A stretch of 64,000 bases of DNA from NCBI GenBank assembly GCA_009746045.1, contig RPFO01000312.1, positions 1,432,139-1,496,138 of the forward strand. Reading direction: 5' to 3'. Under the pieces are notes generated by a model. It was not told the DNA's origin, ran no database searches, and saw only the letters and a program-made list of their open reading frames with translations. Positions 1 to 11,000 of this stretch are shown piece by piece. Position 1 is the first letter of the stretch; the number at the start of each line of letters is the position of its first letter. The stretch is from Mesostigma viride. Its lineage: Eukaryota; Streptophyta; Mesostigmatophyceae; Mesostigmatales; Mesostigmataceae. Both the position numbers and the translations under genes were made by a program.

Positions 1-54
1 GTAGCACATGGTGACCACTGAGTAGAGGACAGCCATGCAGCACGCGTGAAACTA

Positions 55-946
55 CAGTCATTCCCGCGTTAAGTTGCGTTTCTTAAGGTTGCGTTCCCGC
101 GTTAAGTTGCGGCGCCGAAGTTTGGGGGGCGACCGCAACTTAAGCATGGAGGCCATCGCAACTTAACGCGGTAATGACTCAATTTGTAGGTGTCAGGCCA
201 TTTTTGGCCGCGCAGGAGGCCATTTTTTGCCTAGTCCGGACCCGCTACGTGATTTTAGGCGGCAAAATACGCAGGCCCCACTGGCGCGCAAATTTCCCCG
301 CCTGCTGGCTTAGGTGAAAAGCGCGAATGCAACCTTACAAATTCAGTTTTGCAGCCTGCGGGCTGCGGTACATAAGAATCCACGACCATGCAGGGTCTGT
401 AATTGAGACATCTTGCTGGAAATAATTACCACCATCATCGATCATGCCGAATGCACCACAGAAGGGCAAATACAAGGTCGTTGAGGCCACAGGCAGTCTC
501 GCTGCCTGTGGCCTCCATGCTGTTATTATTGTTTACATCAGTGCAGGCCATTGACAGTAAATGAAGCTTCCCTCACGACTGTTCCCATGTTTTGTCACTG
601 TCAAATGTGAAGCCGGCTGGCAATTAAGTAACCCGCCAAAAAGAGAGCCGAAGTCAGAGGGTTAAAACACGCATTAGTGGTATAAAACGCAGGAACTGCG
701 TGGCTGCCCACGGCGTGTTTTGCAGCCTGCCTTTGTCCAAAATATCTGGCCTGGAAAATGGACTTGGGCCGGCTTTGACGCTGCACCTGGATCGGGCTCG
801 AAGAGAGCTGTCGAATGCCGTATAGAAGTCCGTCAGAGGAGGAGGTGGTGGGCTGCTAGCCTAATTCTACCGTTCAGTTGCGTTCCCGCGTTAAGTTGCG
901 GCGCCAAGTTTTAGGGGGCGATCGCAACTTAACGCGGGAATGACTG
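55..946. mobile_element. TA-flanked MITE, long copy (family copy 1)
   Basis: The ends are CAGTCATTCCCGCGTTAAG and its inverted counterpart, both bordered by TA (53-54 and 947-948), as expected for Tc1/mariner/pogo-type insertion. The stretch 720-876 matches the interiors of the copies at 18556-18880 and 53872-54184, including the shared block AAGTCCGTCAGAGGAGG. About 500 extra bases (180-700) are absent from the short copies. A second pair of terminal-repeat-like sequences near 90-178 suggests nesting or a partial internal duplication. No transposase is visible, so it is non-autonomous. Confidence 0.7.
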
Positions 947-1026
947 TACTGATGACCCCGGGTAGCCGAAAAAACAAGTTGGTGCAAGACGTTATGTTTC
1001 GAAGGCTGGAAAGATTCTGTGCTTTT

Positions 1027-2640
1027 TCATGGCTGATTGTCTGTCACACAACGGTCACCTCGATTGGTTTGAAGGACCAGCGATTGCTCCTGTTGGCACC
1101 CACCCACCGTCCGTTGCTCCCGCATCCCCCCTTTTTGTTCTGCTTGCAGCCGCTCAGACGCTAGTTCACCGTTCAATCTGCCTGCATCCTAAAGAAATTA
1201 TTCGCGTCTCCACGGTCCACACTCAACCGTTGCCCGGCTTTAAAGCCCGCACACCCACCGCCTGCTCTGCTCACAGGTACTCACCGTCTGCTCCGCTTGC
1301 ATCCGCGCGGTGGTCATGGCCCCATCCTCCAGCCCCACCCCCAGATCCTTCCAGTCCTCCTCCTCCAGCCATTCGAGCGTGGCAAGCAGGTCCGTCCGCT
1401 CCTGCGCCACCAGGTCCAGCCGTAGTTTGGTGATCACAGAGGAGGCGTCCGCTTTGGGCTTGGCCTTGGCCTTGGGGGGGCTGGGGCTGCGGTCCTCCCC
1501 ATCGGCTGCGGTGAGAGAGATCCGTTGGTGAGGAAGAATGCACAAGGGACTAGTGGTTGTCAGTATGGGGGTCGCGTTAGTGAGCCGAGGGAGAAGCGTG
1601 CGGGACAGGATGCGTATCGAAGACATTTGCCAACTATCAAACGCTGAATATCGTCGTCGAAAATCTATTTGTATTGTCTGAGTATCTCTTATGATCAAAT
1701 GCTGAATATCTTTGTCGAAAATCTATTTGTATTGTTTGAATATCTATCATCATATGCTAAATAGATTGCATACGCGCATCATATGCTATCAAATGAAAGC
1801 CATAGGTGAGGCCACATGGGGCACATGCGCGAGCCATCAACGTGTGGGAGTCATGAAAATCTGAGGTTTATGAGCGCTGCCCGTCATACACTTAAAGAGC
1901 CCCCCCACCCCCAGCTCCCCTTGTGCAACTGGTTCCTCGGAGCAGCCACTACCCCAAACTGCCCTTGGTAAGTCGCACGGCTGCCCTACCCCTTGAAATC
2001 ATCCCACCCCTACCCTAAATACCCCCCCTGCCATATAACTGCCACTCATGCCTTTGAAATCTTAGCAGACCGGCCCCTGATGGCCACCTTTAGAACCATG
2101 AAACTGGACGCACCCTACCTTTCAGTGTTCCCTACCTTTCCCTGCCCACGAGCTCGGAACCATCCCCTCGGAATCATCCCTTTCTTATTTAAGCTATCCC
2201 CTGCGTGTGTTCCCTTACTGCCCCATGCGCCGTCACCCCCCCCCCCCTGTACCTTTCACCGCCCAGGGCCTCGCATTCCTTGCCGCCCGCCGCTCCCTCA
2301 GGCAGTCCTCACACGAACACAGCCCATACGGCCGGTGACGTACGACAGGACGAGACGGCTCCTCCTCCCCCTCCTCCTCTTCCCCCTCCCTTTCCTCCTC
2401 CACCTCCACATACCGCCGCGCACGCTCCGCCTCCTCCGGGTCGCCCTCCCTGGGAGGGAACGGGTACTCATAGCCGGCCGGCGGTGGCCCCCCCACCACG
2501 CGCTCTCGCCTTTCCCCACCGTGCTGCGAGGCACTGGCTGAGGGCACAGCGTCGCCAGGTAGCTGTCCATGATGCTGCGGACGCGACGCTCCACCTCCTC
2601 CTCGTCCTCTGGCTGCTGGCCCCCGTCACCCGGGCCCCGG
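1027..2640 (-). CDS. Unrecognised acidic, proline/lysine-rich protein, 3' part
   Basis: Family not recognised. Three exons fit together on the minus strand. One ends at 2253 (AAAG before GTACAG) and encodes an acidic Glu-rich stretch followed by YGLCSCEDCLRERRAARNAR. The next is 1505-1285 (after CCGCAG, before GTGAGT) and encodes SPSPPKAKAKPKAD, then a helical segment with LATLEWLEEEDWKDLGVG. The last is 1188-1027 (after TTTAG) and encodes 53 residues ending in TGA. Phases agree (1, then 0), which supports the chain. Upstream, a convincing helix (EEEVERRVRSIMDSYLATL) at about 2540-2610 is in a different frame from the 2253-2545 segment, with no room for a normal intron between them, so a frameshift or a base error is likely. 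The 5' end is not resolved; glycine/arginine-rich frames continue into the repeats above 2750. The last exon is the weakest link. Confidence 0.45.
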
Positions 2641-2756
2641 CCCCTCTCAGCCCCCCGGTCAGCCCCATTCCCCCGCCGCCCCCCCTGGTCAGCCCACATT
2701 TCACCCCTATCGGCCCCATTGTTAGCCCCCCGGTCGACCCGATGCGAATACCCCCC

Positions 2757-2946
2757 GCCCCGCCCCTCCCCCCCCTCCCGCCCCTCCCGCCCCTCCCGCC
2801 CCTCCCGCCCCTCCCGCCCCTCCCGCCCCTCCCGCCCTCCCGCCCCTCCCGCCCCTCCCGCCCCTCCCGCCCCTCCCGCCCCTCCCGCCCCTCCCACCCC
2901 TCCCGCCCCTCCCGCCCCTCCCGCCCCTCCCGCCCGTCCCGCCCCC
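2757..2946. repeat. 9-bp minisatellite (CCCCTCCCG)n
   Basis: About 20 near-perfect copies of a 9-bp pyrimidine-rich unit on the plus strand. Because 9 is a multiple of 3 and the unit has no stop, every frame is open and gives Pro-Leu, Gly-Gly-Arg or Arg-Glu-Gly style translations. These should not be taken as protein. It lies upstream of the minus-strand gene ending at 1027, either in an intron or in a low-complexity coding stretch. Confidence 0.85.
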
Positions 2947-2949
2947 CAT

Positions 2950-3600
2950 GCTGTTCGCATGGCCCTTCCCCCATCCATGCCCATCCCTCGCGCCCTGCCC
3001 CCCCCCCCTCGGTCACCCCATTCACCCGAAGCCCCCATGCTCAACGAACGCCGATGGGCCACCGTGGCCGGTTCCCCACTGCGGGAATCACCCTGGGCCC
3101 CGCCCTGGCCGTGGCCCCTGCGAGCGTCATGAACCCCTGGCAATGTCGCCCCCCCCGCCGGTCCGTCCAGAACCCGTCGACACGTCGGGACCCATGGGCC
3201 CCCACGGGCCCCCGCCCCTCGCCCTCCACAATCCCCCCCGCCCACTCGCCCCTGTCATATTCCCCCTCCATGGCCCATGTGCCAGATGGCGGCACACCAC
3301 GTGTCGCCGCCCCCGCCCCCGCCCCCTCCCCTGCCCGGCGGGTGGTCACAGCCGCCAGCCTTCCCCCCTGCCTGGCACGGTGGCCGGGGGAGGGCACTAG
3401 CGGCCGCCCGCTGTCACCCACGGATGTGCGCCGCCCAGCCACCCCGTCGCCCCCCTGGGGCACCTGGGGTAGCTGGCCAGAGGCGCCCGGATGGCTCCCT
3501 GCGGGCGTGCCGATGACATGCGTGAGGAGGCAACAGCAGCGCATGTTTGGCAGTCAGTTGCTGTCTTCTAATGATATTTCACTGCCTATTTAAGCTCATG
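2950..3600 (-). other. Unassigned GC-rich stretch, possible upstream exons
   Basis: Minus-strand frames here are long and open, rich in Gly, Arg and Ala, and lie upstream of the gene ending at 1027. No frame carries a motif I recognise and no splice chain could be fixed. It may hold a glycine/arginine-rich N-terminal region of that gene or simply be GC-rich spacer. Confidence 0.3.
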
Positions 3601-3639
3601 CTTCTTAAAACAGACTGAGCCTCCCGCCCGCTGCCTTCT

Positions 3640-3985
3640 TTCCTTCTCCCCCTTCTTCCCCTTCTCCCCTTCTCCCCTTCTCCCCTTCTCCCCCTTCTCC
3701 CCCTTGTCCCCCTTCTCCCCTTCTCCCCCTTCTCCCCTTCTCCCCCTTCTCCCCTTCTGCCCTTCTCCCCTTCTCCCCTTCTCCCCTTCTCCCCTTCTCC
3801 CTTTCTCCCTTTCTCCCCTTCTCCCCTTCTCCCCTTCTCCCCTTCTCCCCTTCTCCCTTCTCCCCTTCTCCCCTTCTCCCCTTCTCCCCTTCTCCCCTTC
3901 TCCCCTTCTCCCCTTCTCCCTTCTCCCCTTCTCCCCTTCTCCCCTTTCCCCCCTTCTCCCCTTCTCCCCGCTCCTCCCCTTCCCT
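3640..3985. repeat. 8-bp minisatellite (CCCCTTCT)n
   Basis: About 42 copies of an 8-bp unit with occasional single-base losses. On the minus strand it reads as a collagen-looking Glu-Lys-Gly-Arg-Arg-Gly pattern only because 24 bases make eight codons without a stop. The plus strand is a pure pyrimidine tract. Confidence 0.9.
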
Positions 3986-4859
3986 TTCACTCTTCTCCTT
4001 GACCACCCAGAACCAGCAACCAGCTGGCTACACGCACACCCTGCACCGTACCAACAGCTTCTCGAGGCTGCCGCCACATACCAGTATGCTCGTGCCCTCC
4101 ATGTACCAGTATACCCCCACGCACCAGTATACCCGTATGGCCGCGTGTCCTCCCCGTAATTCTCCCCGCTGGTCACAGGCCGGCCCCCCTCGTACGATTG
4201 GCTCACTGGCTGCTGGCGCGCGTCCCCCACGTGGCGATGATGACCCATGGAAAACGGGACCGTCTGCCAGAAAAGTCCAAGTGCCCGTGTGCCGGGTGTC
4301 AGTTGTGAGTATTGCATTCCTTGCCGGCCAAAAAGGAAGGCACAGAGTGCCAGCAAAAGCGAGTACGTGCGTGTGCCCGTGCACCAGGGGTGGCCAGGGT
4401 GTCCACGAATTACTATACCATTATTATTGTTATTATTATTACTATGATTGTCTCGCGTGGCAACGTTCCATCCCCACCGAACAACGAATCATGCATTCTC
4501 CATCAGTGCTGAAGTACATGAACAACCCCCCACCCATCGTGGACACATGACATAGAACTGCATACCGAAATTGCACATCTTACGCTGCTGTTATGACAGA
4601 GTAAATATAAGTTATGAATATACTGGTAGAATATTATACATAACTACACAATCCATATCGTATATACAGTACGAACGTACGGTTGGAAGCATCGGCCCCA
4701 GTGCTTGAAGACACTCACCCGTGCCGGAACCTACTTGAATCAAGGAGACAACCAGCGCAGGCCAGTTGTATATGCATACCATGCAGCTGAAACAGAGGCC
4801 GGGTGGTGGATGGTTTATCCGCTTGGCATGCGCCCTGAATTCCCCCCAACCTGCCTGGC

Positions 4860-4966
4860 CCCCCAATCCCCCTCCCCCTGCCACTACTCCTCCCCCTCCC
4901 CCTCCCCCTCCCCCTCCCCTCCCCTCCCCCTCCCCCTCCCCCTCCCCCTCCCCCTTCCCCACTGCC
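4860..4966. repeat. (CCCCCT)n microsatellite
   Basis: Hexanucleotide pyrimidine array with some CCCCT units. Similar arrays occur at 24055-24230, so the motif is common in this genome. Confidence 0.85.
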
Positions 4967-6577
4967 CATGAACCACCCATCCATACCCACCAAACTTTGC
5001 CATGGAACCAAGTCATGCAAACCGGCCTGACTGGCTGGCTGGACGGGGATCCTGTTAATGTGGGTGGACGGGGCACACATCCGTACGGTCGGACACTCAC
5101 CTCCGCCATCCTCCTGCTGGCATCTGTAACGGGAGACGCCATTCCTGTCACTGTGGTTGCGTCGTTACCCAAGGGGTGCCATTAAGTGGTGCCGGGTCAG
5201 GGCCATGGGTGGCGCAAGAAGCCTCCCCAGTGAGGAGGAGAGAAGGAGAGTGTATGGTGGGGCGCGGTGGAGGTAGTGCTAGAGGGGTCCAAACTTTTTT
5301 AACGGTCACGGCACTGGCGTCGGTCACCACAACCTCCTTGCGTGGGTCACTGAGACAGCTTTATTGGCAACATAAGGGTTTGGTGGCATGGAAACAACGC
5401 GACGGGGCGGGAAAGGTGGCAGAAAATACCGCGTTGGGATGCATAGGTCAGGCATTTGTGGGGTGAGGAGAACGGGCAAGGACTAAGGAAGTTGGTGTGC
5501 ACAGTTGGTTAAGTGGTATACATTTAAAGGATTGTGTGGGAAAACTAAACGCCGTATTCGCGTGGTCAGCCCTTGGCGGTATTTTGAGCAGAGAAAAGGT
5601 GTAAGGGAAATGCACCAGACAAGCGTTTGCTAGTGACAGTGCTGTCAAAGTCCTGCAGCCAGCAAACCATCCTTGTTAAACGCAAGAAGTCAAAGCAAGT
5701 CTGACGGGCACAAGGAAGCGTGCCTCCAGCGCGTATCCAGGCAAACCGAGGAGGCTTGGAAATAATGCCATTTATTTATCACTCGCCGCCTTTGCCACGT
5801 GCGTTTCATGTCCTTGCAGGCGGGCAACATGACGCCAAGTATTCACAAGCACGCCCTGAGCCCATTCGAGTTTGCTCGGGGCACAACCATTACGAGCTCC
5901 CACATGGTAACTGTGTCGCTTTCTGGCCTTGCCAATGAAGGTTGAGGCCGGAATTACGAGGAGGACAGAACGAGAGGGAGCGAGAGGCACGGTATTCTTA
6001 ATTGGCGAGGAGGTAGCCCCATTGACACACTTCACTCCAGCTACGGTCGGCTGGCAAGGCCATCTGCACTTCATGAATAATGACTTGTCCGTGAGGGCCA
6101 GCGTATAATTTTTCGCATAGAGCAAGAGCATATCTCTTACCTTTATGGGAATTCTTGAAATGGGCGCGTCTGGTTATCGTTGCCGAATTCCCGGTTTGTC
6201 CCGTGCGAGCGGCCCGTAATCCGCAAAGCTCGCCTGCGTCCCAGCGACGCTCTTAGTACTTAAATTTCACACAACTCGAACCTCCGTGTTATTTGAAGGC
6301 CAACGTCGTTGGGTTATTACGATCGACATCTAATCGTTGGAACCTCAAAACGAAAGCGTGGGCGCGGCAATTCACTGCATAGCTGCAAGCAAGCCTTCCC
6401 GCTAGGTACTGCTTACAATGCTTGATACCATTCGATTAATAAGCTATGTTAAACGCTCATATAACGCGGTAGTATTTTATTTTCGTAGCCTATACGGCTA
6501 TACCTAATGCCTTAAAAATTTCATGATGCGAGATTGCTGTTTTCGTTGTTTCTACTTCCAACGCTTGCGCCCTCCTA

Positions 6578-7310
6578 CTGTACAGGCTGGTTAGGCTATA
6601 GTGACCCTTTTAGTGTCAGCATGATTTCCTGGACTATAGTGACCGAATCTCGAGATTCTGAAAACACATCTCCTAGGCAGTTTTTCATGACGGATGCAAC
6701 TGCTGAAGGGGCTGTCAGAAAAAATTATATCTACTAGTAGTTGTAGCAGCTTTGACTCAACAACTCAGATTTCTGCAAGGAACATACGGATTTCTACCTG
6801 ACAAGCCGGTATATTTTGCGGCCGCCCTCTCAGCAGTTGAATCTGGCATGAAAAACTGCTTGGCAAAAGTGGTCTCGGATCCTTGAGATTCCAAGTAGAT
6901 TGTTCAGGAAGTCAAGTTATGTCCAGCTTTAGTTCATTGGCTGTAACTGCCAGCTATATCTTTACTTTGTGAATAACTGCCAGATTCATGGGAATCTTGT
7001 CCTTGTCCCGCAGGAACTTATTTCTTATTTCTGATTTCTGATTTGATGAATATTTTTGCGGATTTTTTTGACCTGCCACACTATTGGCTGGAGCTGTGGG
7101 CTTGTCTCCATGTTAACTTAAGAAGGGGAAACACAATATGCTTGTTTAGCCCTAGTTTGGTCAGCAAAAGTGGCATTTTCTCAACGTAGATGTTTTAAAA
7201 ATATTTTCCCATGAATTTTGATCTATTTTGCGGTATTTTCGGAAAAGTATTTCAAAAGTTAAGGCCACCTGACACAATTTTGACCCTTTTGGCCTAACCA
7301 GCCTGTACAG
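6578..7310. mobile_element. Foldback element with 19-bp perfect terminal inverted repeats
   Basis: CTGTACAGGCTGGTTAGGC at 6578-6596 is perfectly inverted at 7292-7310. Inside, about 6620-6710 is imperfectly inverted at about 6830-6930. For example GCAGTTTTTCATG and CAACTGCTG on the left have inverted partners on the right. The transcript or single strand could form a long hairpin. The short ORF at 6534-6737 only crosses the left arm. No transposase is seen and no clear target-site duplication was found. Confidence 0.6.
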
Positions 7311-8038
7311 GTTTTCAACTTCCATCCTGCTTCCACCAGGCCTCCACCATAAATTTAGGCAAAGCGCTGTTCAGGCCCCTGACCCCTGGTTAATATTCCC
7401 GGGAGTTTCCGCTGTTCGCGACCGTTGACTTTTCAGTTTACTACTGTACCAACTACCAACCTCTAGACGGGGTCTGCTGGACCCTGAATGAACCAGGATT
7501 ATATCGGGAGTGGTACTTCCCCCCGCGAAAACTACTGCAATAGGGAGTTTTTAACATCCCTGGTCAGTCTCTGATAAGACAACCTGTAGACTTTTCCGGG
7601 TAAATGGGTATTTTTATTAACCAATAGGAATATCATTAGGTTAAGAGGTACCACGTATCGACCAGCTGGTTACCCTCTGAGTTTCACACAACCTGTGTAG
7701 ACTGCACTTACCCGAAAAACAACCTACTTGCCCATGTGCGGCGTGGGATTCAACTACAGTAACTAACTGTAGACAGTAACTTTCGCGAAACGAAGGGAGC
7801 TACTTTACTGATGTGTAACTCTAGAGGTAGTATCTTGGCGGAAACCTGCAGGGGCGAACAACTGAACGGAATGTTGAGGCATACATTGTACAAGTACTGT
7901 AGGCCTTTAGGCAACGGTTCCATTTTGAATTCAGAGAACGCAACCGCCATCGCCCACGTCCGAGGCGAACAATCAAACATCAAAACGGCCTTTGAGCCCG
8001 GATGAGCTGACGCCTTATCTGCAGATTTACGTGCACCG

Positions 8039-11000
8039 ATGGCGCGCGCCATGAGGCCGGTGCATAATATCTACCAATTCATGCGTGATCTACCAAGAGG
8101 CACACCGCCTTCCCGGCAGAAAATGGATGTGGCGGCTGTTAAGCAGAATCTTTCTAAGCTCGAAGAGCTTGATACGCGGCAGTCTGCATTTCAGGCGCTG
8201 ACGGATGTTTTGGCCGCTTTGAATGAGAGAGATGTCGGGGCTTTTCTCAGCTGTCTGTATTTTGACAGTAGGCATAGAGGTCCTACCACGCCTCAAGCTG
8301 TGACCCTCCTAGGTTCCTGCGCGCGCCAGCATCCGTCATGGACGTCACCTCACGCTCCCAAAATAATGGACACTGTGATTCGGGTCCTTCGCAGCTCGGG
8401 CTCCAATGCCCAAATGCAGGCGGCATGTGCCGATGTTTGCCACAACCTCGCTAGCGCTGGCTTATCGCTGTCGGAGGAGAACTTGTCGACCCAGCCGTTG
8501 ATAGAGTTGGTTTGTGAGTCCCTTGTGACCGTCCTCAACGACGTCCTGGAGCCGTTGGCGTCAGGATCTGCGCTGTGCCTGCGCAAGGTGGTAGAGGAAG
8601 AGCCGTGGTCTTACCTTAGTCCCACGTCCAAGTCCGTTTCCGACGTGGTGAATGCCTCCGTTTCCATCTTTTGCGACCAGAAGAAGCCCTGCACCCTCAA
8701 CCACATGCACCTGGTCGCCGCGCTCATGCAGAAGACGCCGGAAGGCGTCTTTGCAGGGATGGGATTCAACTGCGTTCGCGCCGCGTTGGCGATTCTGCTG
8801 GAATCCAACGTCTGGCAGGAACGCCAGGCGGCCATCCAGGTCGTGCGGGAAGCTCTCATCCGGCTGCCGACGGAACACCCGGAGGCATTGCCGCTTCTAA
8901 ACCAGGCGAAGTCTTTGGACAAAAACGCCGAAGTGCGCAGGGCGGCCGCGGCGGCAGTTAAAGCCATCACAGGAAAGGACGCCCAAGCCACGACTGCCTC
9001 GGCCGCCTCCTCGCTTCCCGCGACGTCCCTGATCACCGTCTCCGGACGTCCCGCCCCCACAACCACCCTGACAGGGGGCCAGACACCCAGCAGCCTGATC
9101 ACGCCCGAGGGCGGCCTGGGCGCGGCCGCCAGGCCGCAGCCGCTGATGTCAGCGAACGCGCGTTATGAGGGCCAGCGGGGCTCCCCGGACTCCGCCACAG
9201 CGACGAGTGCCGAGGGGAGGTACTTGTGCGAGGACGAACAACTTTTGGCATCCGTCACCACTCCCGAAGCCGCCGCAGCAGCTAAGCCGATGGCGGCAAA
9301 GCCCTCCCTGGTGGACCCTGGCGTCTCGATGCAGCCAATCAATCCTGTTCCATCTTCGGTAAACCCATCCAGCGAGCCACCGGCACAGGCGGCCGCCAGC
9401 AACCCCTCATTGCTGACTCTTAACCTGGCCCACGCGCCATTGTCCCATCCTGCTGCGCTGGCGGCGACACAGATACCGTCGAGGATCCCCCGGCTGGCCT
9501 CTAATGCTGGCCGCCCGGCCACCGCCCCCGCTGCTGTTTCCGTCGCCCCGCCCGCCGCCGACGCCCCCACCTCGTTATACGAGCGGCTGTCTCGTGCTGC
9601 CACGCTGCCCCCTGCTGGGCCACAAACTGCCACGGGTGCCACCAACGCAGAGGAGCACGTTCTTGCCAGCCCCTACCAGCCCGCTTCTGCCACCCCAAAC
9701 CAGCCCGCCACCGCGGACGAATCGTGTGGGAGCAACTGGGGTACTCCGGCAGCGATGGCGATGAGGGCGGGGCCGGAGGGTTACGAGGGGGGGGGGGCGC
9801 ACGGGATGCACGGCGGCGCGACCACCCCACTTGGGGGTGGGAGCGCCACCCCGCTTGGGCCCCACCATCGTGCGGCGGCCAGCAGCGCGGTGCGGCCGCA
9901 AGCAGCACCGAGGACAATGGCAATCAGTTACGGGACCCAGATGGGTGCGCAATCACCTGCGCCGATGGCAGCCTCGGAGCACCGCGAGGTGGCACGCGTG
10001 GACGTGGCGGCGGAGGGGGAACTTGGTGGCGTTGCAAGCATCATGGTGGCGGTGGACGTGCGCCCGCCGGCGCCGCGGACCCCCGACCTGCAGGTGCACG
10101 CCACCCTCACGACCAACGTGGTGCCAGTTCATGCGGCTCTTGCGCCTAATGCTGCCGTTGGCACGGTGGGTACCCCGCTGGTGAGCGCGGGCGTGGCGTC
10201 GTCGTCCCCCAATGCCCCTGTGTCGGGGTCTGGTGCAGCGGTCGACGAAGGCGAGGGTGTCAGGGGTGGCGTCATCGTTGATGATAAGGACGGCGTGGCC
10301 ACGGATGATGGTGGTGGTGGCTCGCGGCTGCGCCAGCCGCAGGCCTTCCGCTTGGGCCGTCAGCAGCAAGCGGAGGGGCAGGTGGAAGAGCGACCCCTGC
10401 ACGCGCGAGGCCTGGCGCCCCTCATCGCCCACGCGCTGGGCCCCGAGTCCACGCCCGAGCTGGTGCAGAAGCTGTCGCGGCCCGCCTCCATGCTGTCGGA
10501 CGCCACCGACGACAACGGCCGCCTGTTGAGCGCTGGCAACCCAGCAACGAACCAGAACGCAAACCAGAGCGCGAGCCAAAACGTCAACAACAGCCATGGC
10601 CTGGTTGGCAACGGGATCGGCCGCGGTGGCCGCTCCCCCCTGGCTGCCACCCAGGCCGGCGTGGCTGCCACGCTTATTCGGGACCTGGCCAGGGAGTGCG
10701 AGGCGGTGGCCGGGCTCGGTGGCGCTGACATCAGCAATGTGGTGGCGGCGCAGGCGCATGCGGCGGGGGCGGCGCGGCGGGGCTCGGCCGATAAAGAGAA
10801 CGACCCGGCATTTGGGGGTGGGGTGGGGGCTGGGGGTGGCGCGAGGCAGCCACTGGAGAGGCGGAGGAATGGGGCGGGGGAGGGTGCCGCGGCGGGCGGG
10901 GCACAAAGGATGCCTGGGCTGGTGGCGTGTGATGTGAGTGTTGACAGTACTAAGGGTTTTGTGAGTCGTGACGTCGCGGTCTGTGATGTGTTCGTTTCTG

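Larger units (their letters stand above)
4400..8038. other. Intergenic spacer 5' of the TOG gene
   Basis: No gene is supported here. It contains a small ATT-rich microsatellite (4420-4445), one copy of the dispersed GACAACCAGCGCAGGCC repeat (4747-4763), a CCCCCT array (4860-4966), and a foldback element (6578-7310). Open frames are short, lack family motifs, and show no splice chain. The promoter and 5' leader of the plus-strand gene at 8039 must lie in its right half, but no core promoter element could be picked out. Confidence 0.6.

Noticed and set aside
2205-3593. 462-residue plus-strand proline-rich ORF
   Set aside because: It is the antisense of GC-rich minus-strand sequence and a 9-bp repeat; no motif or splice support on the plus strand.
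3586-4356. Collagen-like protein (Glu-Lys-Gly-Arg-Arg-Gly repeats)
   Set aside because: The Gly periodicity is that of an 8-bp repeat, not Gly-X-Y triplets, and there is no exon support.
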